Below are positions 1-5,272 of a stretch of 8,759 nt of DNA, piece by piece. The notes below the pieces were generated by a model. That model was not told the origin of the DNA. It did not search any database and was given only the letters and a program-made list of their open reading frames with translations. The first letter of the stretch is position 1. Every line of letters begins with the position of its first letter. This stretch comes from Lachnospiraceae bacterium (lineage in GTDB: Bacteria; Bacillota; Clostridia; Lachnospirales; Lachnospiraceae): contig CAAFXG010000265.1 in the NCBI GenBank assembly GCA_900766925.1, forward strand, positions 1-8,759. The letters run 5' to 3'. The position numbers and the translations under genes were made by a program.

Positions 1-78
1 ATGAATTCTTTTCATTGGGCTTTTTATAATATAATCCTCTTCCTCTAGCCACTTAAGACTGCTTTTTCGTTTACACCG
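1..78 (-). pseudogene. Fragment of a second tyrosine recombinase, front part missing, runs off the left edge
   Basis: Read on the minus strand, positions 51 to 1 encode WLEEEDYIIKSPMKRIH, which equals residues 123 to 139 of the complete recombinase at 5273-6244. All 17 residues match, but the DNA differs at five positions, all synonymous, so this is a diverged copy under protein-level selection and not a duplicated read. The segment belongs to the end of the N-terminal core-binding domain. The frame continues upstream without homology (reading KRKSSLK) to an in-frame TAG at 79-81, with no start codon, so the first 120 or so residues are absent. Homology stops just after CAGTCTTAAG, a heptamer that also occurs in the junction repeats. 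Whether the rest of the gene is intact lies outside the window. Confidence 0.8.
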
Positions 79-102
79 CTATTGATTGTAGCCTAAAGAA
101 GT

Positions 103-639
103 TTATTCACTCTCTATATCATCGATTATTTCTTTTGCTCGATATAAGATAGGTAATTCTCTATTTGCTACAAGTGTTCCTAATCGTGTATTTTTTCTAT
201 TTTCATATTCTCGAACTGCTTCTTCATAAGACAATTGCAATGTAGATAAATGAAAACTATCTATTTCATCCTGCGTTAAATTTTTTTCCCCAAATGATTT
301 TACTTTACACAAGAAATAATTATTAATATTATGCCTATGAATCAGGTTATAATAATCACTTACAACTCCTATTTTAAAAACTATTTCTACTGATACACCT
401 AATTCTTCTTTTAGTTCTCTTTGAATGGCAGTTTGTAACTCCTTGCCTACCTCAACTCCTCCGCCAGCAGTTTCAATTAATGTTGCTTTGCCAAAATCAT
501 CATCTCGCTCGGCTCTTACAAAATAGAATATTCCGTTTTCATCATATACAATTGCTCTAGCAATATTTCTATCATGGTCAATATAATCAAATTGCCATTG
601 CGTATCCTGCAGTTCAATATATATTTCTTTATGCACCAT
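103..639 (-). CDS. Nudix hydrolase
   Basis: A 178-residue Nudix-fold protein. The family hydrolyses nucleoside diphosphates linked to another group, such as NDP-sugars, ADP-ribose or oxidised nucleotides; the substrate here cannot be told. The Nudix box is at residues 60 to 82 and ends in RELKEELGV, with the metal-binding REXXEE intact (R74 to E79). The first glutamate of the box is shifted: the canonical position 66 is Lys and Glu is at 67. I chose the start at 639 because a strong AGGGGG lies 5 bases upstream; the longer reading frame from 699 would begin inside the junction repeat. The gene stands alone, with repeat 664-711 before it and the recombinase fragment after it. That position, and its unrelatedness to its neighbours, suggest a cassette. 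The family assignment is firm; the cellular role is unknown. Confidence 0.88.
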   Translation of the reverse strand: MVHKEIYIELQDTQWQFDYIDHDRNIARAIVYDENGIFYFVRAERDDDFGKATLIETAGGGVEVGKELQTAIQRELKEELGVSVEIVFKIGVVSDYYNLIHRHNINNYFLCKVKSFGEKNLTQDEIDSFHLSTLQLSYEEAVREYENRKNTRLGTLVANRELPILYRAKEIIDDIESE

Positions 640-663
640 ATATTCCCCCTGATAATCGACATC

Positions 664-711
664 AAAATTCAAATTAATGTGTGTTTTCAGACTCACCAAA
701 AGACTGCAATT
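664..711 (-). repeat. Junction repeat A1, attC-like, before the Nudix gene
   Basis: On the minus strand this reads AATTGCAGTCTT, then AGTCTGAAAACACACATT, then AATTTGAATTTT. It matches repeat A3 (3605-3653) at about 39 of 48 aligned positions, although the flanking genes are unrelated. CAGTCT and AGTCTG can pair around a short loop with one mismatch. The left end lies inside the first codons of a hipA-like gene; the right end stops about 15 bases before the AGGGGG of the Nudix gene. Confidence 0.75.
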
Positions 712-718
712 CTTTCAT
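674..718 (-). pseudogene. Remnant of a hipA-like toxin start, interrupted by junction repeat A1
   Basis: An ATG at 718, preceded by AAAAGG, opens 4 bases after the hipB-like stop codon, the usual hipB-hipA spacing. The frame reads MKELQ and then runs into the junction repeat (SFGESENTH) and stops. HipA proteins are kinases of about 400 residues, so essentially all of the gene would be missing. The identification rests on its position behind a HipB-like gene and on the short start, not on kinase motifs, so it is tentative. Confidence 0.4.
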
Positions 719-722
719 CCTT

Positions 723-934
723 TTATAACCTCGCATTCATCTCCACATCAATTCCCAAAAGATCTGCAAGAACTATAGCCTTCCCAAGCTCCGCTGTAAC
801 CTTTCCGTTCTCCAAATCCGAGATGAAGCTCGTACTAAATCCACTTACCTCAGCCAAATAGCTCTGTGTATATCCTCTTTTTTTCTCTGTTGATGTATTG
901 CCCTTCCAAAATCCCCGGCACTTGTTATCTTCAT
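723..934 (-). pseudogene. HipB-like (Y4mF-type) XRE antitoxin, frameshifted
   Basis: The start ATG at 934 has GGAG six bases upstream. The frame begins MKITSAGDFGRAIHQQRKK and then shifts in a run of seven A (minus strand, 878-884). Adding one A restores RGYTQSYLAEVSGFSTSFIS followed by DLENGKVTAELGKAIVLADL, to the stop at 723. The repaired protein is about 70 residues, a single XRE helix-turn-helix domain typical of the DNA-binding antitoxin of hipBA-type modules, which represses its own operon and neutralises the HipA kinase. The upstream region keeps a promoter and three operator-like repeats. As written the product would stop after about 29 residues. The toxin partner is gone, so loss of function is plausible; a sequencing error in the A run is the alternative. 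Confidence 0.75.
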
Positions 935-1000
935 ATGCAACTCCTTTTTCAAAAAACAGAATAATATGGTAATTTATCCATTTCTTCCATTCAGCTAATT

Positions 1001-1096
1001 TAGCCGTACGAACATATTTATTTCATAAAATAAAATTATAGCCGTACGAACATAACATATATTTGTATTATAAGTATAATCGTACGGCTATGCCAA
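1001..1096 (-). promoter_or_regulatory. Promoter with three CGTACG operators for the hipB-like gene
   Basis: The minus strand has TTGGCA (1091-1096), an 18-base spacer and TATAAT (1067-1072), a good sigma-A-type promoter reading towards the gene at 934. Three copies of AGCCGTACG surround it: two on the plus strand (1001-1016 and 1039-1054, both continuing AACATA) and one inverted (1079-1090). Their palindromic CGTACG cores start at 1005, 1043 and 1081, exactly 38 bases apart. One core lies between the -35 and -10 boxes and two lie downstream, as expected for autorepression by a HipB-type protein. Binding by that protein is inferred. Confidence 0.65.
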
Positions 1097-1118
1097 GTAT
1101 AAAATAGCTTCATCGGTC

Positions 1119-2327
1119 TTATATCTCTTTTGCCAATTCAAATCCTTTCTTTGCAGCAATCACTGCAATGAATTCATTGATGACAGCCGCTGCAGCAATG
1201 GTACCCTGCACAAGCTGTACGAGCTGCGGAGAGGACGAAAGTGTGGTACATATAATTCCCGTAAAGACAAGTGAAACGCCCGAATGCGGGAGCAGAGTAA
1301 GTCCGAGATATTTTCTTACCGTATCAGGCATATGAGTTATCCTTGCTCCGGCCATTGCACCAAAATATTTCCCGAATGCTCTCGCCAGAATATAGATAAT
1401 AGTGTATAAACCTGCCCCGAGTATAAGATGATAGTCCAATGGTGCCCCTAGGTCTACTATTGCAGCAAGTAAACAAATCCCAAGTATCGGAGAAAAATAA
1501 TCCGAAATTTCACTCAGTCGTTCTTCTGTAACAATATTTGAGAAGACTGCGGCAAAAGAAACTCCCATCAACATATAATTCAATGTAATACCTGATAGCA
1601 AAAAAGAGTTGATCATCCAGCCAATCAACATTGTTACAGTAATTCCAAAAAGAAGTACAACAAGAGTCCCTGCCTTCTTATTCTCCTTTTTTAACAACAT
1701 TCCGGTTGGAAATCCTACAACCAAACCGATAACAACCGGTAAAAAAATCATAACAGGAATCATATAGAGAGGCACTGCACCACCTGAAGCTTCTCTCGCC
1801 ACCAAGGAATTTACAGTAAAGAATACTGCAATTCCTACAACATCATCCAGAACAGTCATAGGAAGCAGTGTATCAGTCACCGGGCCCTTTGCGTGAAACT
1901 CATTTACGATAGACAACGCAGGGGCCGGTGCCGTCGCAAGGGCAATACCTCCAAAAACAAACGCCAGATATATTGGAACATCCATACTGATAAAAACGAG
2001 TCCAAACGCAAGACTAACTACCGCAAATGTTCCCAGTGATTGTGTCAAAGTGGTAATTACCAGTGCTTTCCCATAGCTTCTAAGCTTTTTCAAAATCAGT
2101 TCAGAGCCAAGCATAACACCGAATGCACATTGCATCCACATAATAATGATTTTGTACCATCCTGTATCTAAAATCTCCTGTGGCATTAGGTCAATGGCAT
2201 GTGGTCCAAACAACATTCCGACGATTAACCATCCCAGAATTGATGGCATTTTTATTTTACTCATCAATTTTCCTGTAATAAATGCAACAGCAAGGGTAAT
2301 TACCCAACGTAAAAAATATACAACCAT
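1119..2327 (-). CDS. CPA2-family cation/proton antiporter
   Basis: A 402-residue polytopic membrane protein with roughly a dozen hydrophobic segments and no soluble C-terminal regulatory domain. It fits the Na+/H+ exchanger superfamily (CPA2, NapA/KefB-like). The ion-binding aspartate pair is visible as LDDVVGI (D161-D162), following the unwound-helix region ATAPAPALS at about residues 131 to 139. Two adjacent aspartates in this family usually mean electrogenic exchange of Na+ or K+ for protons at the cytoplasmic membrane; the ion is not determined. The start at 2327 is preceded only by a weak AGAGAG. The gene begins 30 bases after the truncated VOC frame, with no junction repeat between them, so the two may once have formed one unit. 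It appears intact. Confidence 0.88.
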   Translation of the reverse strand: MVVYFLRWVITLAVAFITGKLMSKIKMPSILGWLIVGMLFGPHAIDLMPQEILDTGWYKIIIMWMQCAFGVMLGSELILKKLRSYGKALVITTLTQSLGTFAVVSLAFGLVFISMDVPIYLAFVFGGIALATAPAPALSIVNEFHAKGPVTDTLLPMTVLDDVVGIAVFFTVNSLVAREASGGAVPLYMIPVMIFLPVVIGLVVGFPTGMLLKKENKKAGTLVVLLFGITVTMLIGWMINSFLLSGITLNYMLMGVSFAAVFSNIVTEERLSEISDYFSPILGICLLAAIVDLGAPLDYHLILGAGLYTIIYILARAFGKYFGAMAGARITHMPDTVRKYLGLTLLPHSGVSLVFTGIICTTLSSSPQLVQLVQGTIAAAAVINEFIAVIAAKKGFELAKEI

Positions 2328-2357
2328 TTTATTTCTCTCTTTTCTTCATAAAATTTT

Positions 2358-2636
2358 CTATATCGTAATCTCAATTTGATTACCCTCAATTCCTACAACA
2401 CAGCTTTCATAATATCCGTCTCCGGTTATCCTTGGACCACTTATTGCCTCATATCCAGCCTCCTTAAGAGTTTTTGTAAGTTCATCAACTTTTTCTTTGC
2501 TTCCAACAAAAAATGCAAGATGTATAAAGCCTGTCCTGGTTAATGTCTTTTGCCCATCTTCCATCTCTGGCTTATTCATTATTTCAAGTCTTGCTCCATC
2601 ATCAAATGTCAAGAAATACGACCTAAAACCTGAAAT
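2358..2636 (-). pseudogene. VOC (glyoxalase/bleomycin-resistance fold) protein, N-terminal part missing
   Basis: The frame opens immediately after the GNAT stop codon and reads SGFRSYFLTFDDGARLEIMN, continuing through GYEAISGPRITGDGYYESCV to end IEGNQIEITI. This matches the latter two thirds of single-domain VOC proteins of about 125 residues, including the final EGNQIEI metal-ligand region. The first 35 to 40 residues with the opening beta-strand and the first metal ligand are absent. There is no ATG: the first usable start would be a TTG at 2612 without a ribosome binding site. The GNAT gene stops two codons before the homology begins, with TAAATTTCAG at the seam, which resembles the left end of the junction repeats. 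I read this as a deletion scar. The product is unlikely to be functional. Confidence 0.8.
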
Positions 2637-3077
2637 TTATCGCTCCCATTTTAGATAAACCATATCCACTAATTGTATGCCATCTTCAAACATCGGGTGG
2701 TCATAATTATCTACAAAAAAATTCTTTACTCTGTGCGATTCTTTGAAACCACAGCTTTTATAAAAGGAAAGCGACGAATAGCAGTCACCCGTTCCTACAA
2801 ACATAACATTGCAATTTGAATAATGAGTGAATATAAATTCTATCAGTTTTCTCCCATACCCTTTTCGCCAGTAATTCGGCAAAACAGCAATGTTTTTCAG
2901 TTCATAAACGCCGATATCTTCTTGTGTGATTACACATTCAGCTTTCACGCCATCGTCATCCAAAACAAACATTTCACCGCGCTCAAGGTATCTATCTATC
3001 ATGGCTTCAGACTCATCAGCCAGTAATAGCAGGTCAATATACTTTTTCTTGTTATCAGTAATTTTCTTTATATCCAT
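2637..3077 (-). CDS. GNAT-family N-acetyltransferase
   Basis: A 146-residue single-domain GNAT protein, which transfers an acetyl group from acetyl-CoA to an amine. The cofactor pyrophosphate loop is visible as RKGYGR (residues 71 to 76) after the strand KNIAVLPNYW, and a later FYKSCGF segment (about 105 to 111) is typical of the family. The acceptor cannot be predicted. The frame stays open to 3152, but I chose the ATG at 3077 because GGAGG lies six bases upstream; the longer version would translate the junction repeat and overlap the preceding gene. Repeat A2 separates it from the upstream membrane-protein gene, and the truncated VOC frame follows directly. Family is certain, function is not. 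Confidence 0.88.
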   Translation of the reverse strand: MDIKKITDNKKKYIDLLLLADESEAMIDRYLERGEMFVLDDDGVKAECVITQEDIGVYELKNIAVLPNYWRKGYGRKLIEFIFTHYSNCNVMFVGTGDCYSSLSFYKSCGFKESHRVKNFFVDNYDHPMFEDGIQLVDMVYLKWER

Positions 3078-3090
3078 TATCTTCCTCCGC

Positions 3091-3139
3091 AAATTCAAAT
3101 CTTCTGTTGCTTTCAATCTCTCTGTAAGACTGAAAATTT
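3091..3139 (-). repeat. Junction repeat A2, attC-like, before the GNAT gene
   Basis: On the minus strand it starts with AAATTTTCAGTCTTACAG, overlapping the TGA stop of the preceding gene, continues AGAGATTGAAAGC and ends ATTTGAATTT, eight bases before the GNAT ribosome binding site. CAGTCT and AGATTG pair around a seven-base loop with one G-T wobble. The ends AAATTT and GAATTT are partly complementary. Confidence 0.72.
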
Positions 3140-3579
3140 CACACTTCGTCAACTAATGTTTTTTCTTCTCTATAAAGCAAGGTCACAACAAATGCAACAA
3201 TTATCAAAATATGTAACACAATATGATATACATCAGGAACATATCTTCCATCCATATTTATTAATTGAATGCATTCTGAAAAATAGGCAATCTTCTTGTC
3301 CATTTCTCCCATAAAGCCTCTTCCAAATAAAGTATACCATTCATGACTTAAGAACTGAGTGACAAACCACCCTGCCAACCATATCAAATGTATATTCCTT
3401 CCAACATTTTTAGTAACTAACATTAAAACAAATGTAATTGTCGGAATAAGCATAAATACCCATTCTTCCTCAAATGCACCTGTTACCAAGTATTTGTCTC
3501 CAATCTTCAGTCCTATCATTGAAAGAAAATACCACAGTAAAAGAACTATATTTACAATTATTAAATGTGTTTTTCTCAT
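3139..3579 (-). CDS. Unrecognised membrane protein, 146 residues
   Basis: I do not recognise the family. Four hydrophobic segments are seen at about residues 6-24, 41-57, 63-79 and 119-138, with a polar stretch of some 40 residues between the third and fourth (from LSHEWYTLFGRGFMGEMD to NMDGRYVPDVYH) that carries several aromatic and charged residues and may be functional. A short charged tail, REEKTLVDEV, ends the protein. The start at 3579 has AGGAG nine bases upstream. The gene is bounded by junction repeat A3 before it and A2 after it, so it forms a one-gene unit. No signal peptide distinct from the first membrane helix is apparent. Confidence 0.75.
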   Translation of the reverse strand: MRKTHLIIVNIVLLLWYFLSMIGLKIGDKYLVTGAFEEEWVFMLIPTITFVLMLVTKNVGRNIHLIWLAGWFVTQFLSHEWYTLFGRGFMGEMDKKIAYFSECIQLINMDGRYVPDVYHIVLHILIIVAFVVTLLYREEKTLVDEV

Positions 3580-3604
3580 AAATCATATCTCCTAGACAAT
3601 TCGT

Positions 3605-3653
3605 AAACTTCAAATAAATGCGTGTTTTCAATCTCGCTATAAGACTGGAATTT
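3605..3653 (-). repeat. Junction repeat A3, attC-like
   Basis: On the minus strand it reads AAATTCCAGTCTTATAGCG, then AGATTGAAAACACGCATT, then TATTTGAAGTTTA. It is the clearest relative of A1. CAGTCT and AGATTG pair with one G-T wobble, and the outer TAAATTC pairs with GAAGTTTA apart from one extra G. It lies between two unrelated membrane-protein genes. Confidence 0.75.
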
Positions 3654-3654
3654 A

Positions 3655-3670
3655 GGTGACTCTAATCACC
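3655..3670 (-). repeat. Short inverted repeat downstream of the 264-residue membrane protein
   Basis: GGTGA and TCACC flank six bases, between the TGATAA stop of the upstream gene and junction repeat A3. No T run follows on the minus strand, so it is not a convincing terminator. Confidence 0.4.
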
Positions 3671-3688
3671 TTCCCAAAATAAGAATTA

Positions 3689-4483
3689 TCATTTTCTTTT
3701 TTGTAAGAAAAAACAACCTATTGTAACACAGGAAAAATCCACACATGTCCTTATTATTAAATCAGGGATATCAGCATCAAATACTAATGGCATAAAGAAA
3801 TTGAACAACAATAAATCGACACCGAACAATACCATACCCAAAAGAAGTGGACGAATGTATTTTGGGGTTACAACCACCTTATCATTAAGCCACTGCAACA
3901 CTAGTGATAAAACAAATCCGACAGAAACTACCCAAACCATCGACCCCATTTTTGAATCATCATAGCTTGAATATATTCCAATAACCTTGTACTGAATAAT
4001 TCTTCCAATAGCAAAGAATACCATAATAATTATGATTGAAAAAATATTAATTTTGAAAGTTTTTTCGCAATTCTTTTTTTCTTTTTCGCATAATAGAATT
4101 CCCGCTAAACTTCCCATCACTAATAAAGCAATGCTATCTGCAATTGGATATGTAAATTTATCCATAAATGCAACATGTGGTAGAGGTTCTAATAAATATA
4201 CCACCCATACCAAACAACAGGAAATGGAATATTTCAATCCTCTTATTGCTCTACTTCCGCTTATTTTATCTTTTACTAGCAAAAACATAAACGCAATAAT
4301 CGTGTATGCCAATATACCATATATAGTAAATGCCATTGGCATTGTTCCATTATTCACATATATGCTTGGTTTCAAAACGTCTTGAGTTCCTGCAGGTATA
4401 AACAATTGCCCAATTATACGAACAATTGTTGTTAATAAACCTATCAACAAAAGCTTTCCGCCAATTTTAATTTTGTTTTTCAT
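3689..4483 (-). CDS. Unrecognised polytopic membrane protein, 264 residues
   Basis: I do not recognise the family. The protein has about seven or eight hydrophobic segments, starting at residue 9 (LLLIGLLTTIVRIIGQLF), and a basic C-terminus (LQKRK). Conserved-looking features include LEPLPHVAFMDKFTYPIADS in an exposed loop or re-entrant region near residues 97 to 116, and a charged cytoplasmic loop EKEKKNCEKTFK. No nucleotide-binding or peptidase motif is visible. The start at 4483 has GAGGAG five bases upstream. Repeats A4 and A3 bound it on both sides, so like its neighbour it stands as a one-gene unit. A transporter or an immunity-type membrane protein are both possible; nothing in the sequence decides. 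Confidence 0.78.
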   Translation of the reverse strand: MKNKIKIGGKLLLIGLLTTIVRIIGQLFIPAGTQDVLKPSIYVNNGTMPMAFTIYGILAYTIIAFMFLLVKDKISGSRAIRGLKYSISCCLVWVVYLLEPLPHVAFMDKFTYPIADSIALLVMGSLAGILLCEKEKKNCEKTFKINIFSIIIIMVFFAIGRIIQYKVIGIYSSYDDSKMGSMVWVVSVGFVLSLVLQWLNDKVVVTPKYIRPLLLGMVLFGVDLLLFNFFMPLVFDADIPDLIIRTCVDFSCVTIGCFFLQKRK

Positions 4484-4495
4484 TATATCTCCTCG

Positions 4496-4557
4496 GTAAA
4501 TTCAAATAATCACCTGTGTTCAATCTTCCCAAGATTGAACACAGGCATATATAATTA
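4496..4557 (-). repeat. Junction repeat A4 with a perfect 15-bp hairpin
   Basis: CCTGTGTTCAATCTT (4513-4527) and AAGATTGAACACAGG (4531-4545) form a perfect 15-bp stem with a three-base loop. The outer flanks GTAATTATATA and ATTATTTGAATTTAC are also partly complementary, so nearly the whole element folds. Its minus-strand right half, GATTGAACACAGG followed by ATTATTTGAATTTACC, aligns with A1 and A3. It overlaps the doc stop codon. The strand behind the stem is not a T run, so a terminator role is weakly supported. Confidence 0.8.
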
Positions 4558-4932
4558 CGCTTGATGCTCCAGTATCCACTTAAGCATATCTTCATATTCC
4601 ATGCTTCCATCTGCTACTGCAAGAACCATTTCATACAATTCTTTTTGTGTATACGATAATTCAATTCCATTCAAAGCAAAGAACACAAGCATCACATGTG
4701 TTCCTATTCGTTTATTACCATCCAACATACAATGATTTTTTATTAAACCATATCCAAGACGCGTACCTTTCGCTTGTATCGTTGGATATAACTCTTCTCC
4801 ATCAAACACTTGAAACGGTGTCTCAATAGCCGACTCCAACAAATTGAAGTCTCTTACCCCAAGGGTTCCGCCAGTTTGTTCTATGAGCTGTGAATGGAGC
4901 ATCAAAATTTGCTCTTTACTCAATCTTTTCAT
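4555..4932 (-). CDS. doc: Doc-type toxin of a Phd/Doc module
   Basis: A 125-residue Fic-fold protein of the same length as P1 Doc. The active-site motif HCMLDGNKR (residues 67 to 75) has the Doc form, with Lys-Arg in place of the Gly-Arg of AMP-transferring Fic enzymes. Characterised Doc toxins phosphorylate elongation factor EF-Tu and stop translation. The histidine, the aspartate and the NKR part are all present, so the enzyme looks intact. Its ATG overlaps the phd stop codon in ATGA, showing translational coupling. The module sits directly downstream of the recombinase gene, where it could act as an addiction element that keeps the surrounding array from being lost. Junction repeat A4 begins at its stop codon. 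Confidence 0.92.
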   Translation of the reverse strand: MKRLSKEQILMLHSQLIEQTGGTLGVRDFNLLESAIETPFQVFDGEELYPTIQAKGTRLGYGLIKNHCMLDGNKRIGTHVMLVFFALNGIELSYTQKELYEMVLAVADGSMEYEDMLKWILEHQA

Positions 4933-5171
4933 TCAGCAAGCACCTCGTAAGCTTCTTTATTCTGTGCAAGTAATCTCCTTGAAATCTCGAGCACATCTTC
5001 ATTCTTAGCCACAGCGCTTTCATCTGCTTTGCTAAAATCGATTACCAAATATCTTGGTGCATTATTCTTAAGTATAACAACTGAGCCGAGCTCATCTACT
5101 AATCTTGCAACTTTTGAAAAGTTCTGATTTGCTTCCGTAATTGAAACCATTGTGTTTGTATCTACTGTCAT
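4929..5171 (-). CDS. phd: Phd/YefM-type antitoxin
   Basis: An 80-residue antitoxin of the Phd/YefM family. The N-terminal DNA-binding half shows the typical start VSITEANQNFSKVARLVDEL followed by VVILKNNAPRYLVI, a beta-strand pair found in nearly all members. The C-terminal half (from about residue 50) is charged and helical, the part that in this family wraps the toxin and blocks its active site. GGAGG lies seven bases before the ATG at 5171. The protein should neutralise Doc and, with it, repress the shared promoter; a promoter and an inverted repeat overlapping its -10 box lie just upstream. Confidence 0.92.
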   Translation of the reverse strand: MTVDTNTMVSITEANQNFSKVARLVDELGSVVILKNNAPRYLVIDFSKADESAVAKNEDVLEISRRLLAQNKEAYEVLAE

Positions 5172-5191
5172 GTGAACACCTCCATAATCTT

Positions 5192-5229
5192 ATATAGATA
5201 GTATATCACTTTTTCTAGGATAAATTCAA
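5192..5229 (-). promoter_or_regulatory. phd-doc promoter with possible operator
   Basis: On the minus strand TTGAAT (5224-5229), an 18-base spacer and TATACT (5200-5205) precede phd. The inverted repeat ATATA-GATAG-TATAT (5192-5206) covers the -10 box, where a Phd-type repressor could bind. Both calls rest on sequence fit only. Confidence 0.55.
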
Positions 5230-5272
5230 CCTATTTTATGCGATTTCTATAATACCTGCATCGCACCCATAC

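Noticed and set aside
574..861. Plus-strand reading frame of 95 codons
   Set aside because: It runs antisense across the Nudix start, a junction repeat and the hipB-like remnant, with no ribosome binding site; the minus-strand reading gives recognisable homology.
4032..4385. Plus-strand reading frame of 117 codons
   Set aside because: It is the antisense shadow of the 264-residue membrane protein gene; no start signal or recognisable product.
4513..4545. Rho-independent terminator for doc
   Set aside because: The stem is strong but is followed on the minus strand by TGATTATTTG, not a T run, and its right half is shared with junction repeats that have no long stem.
5200..5260. Another junction repeat between the recombinase and phd
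   Set aside because: CAGGTATTATAG and TTGAATTTATCC only loosely resemble the repeat ends, and the stretch is better explained by the phd promoter.
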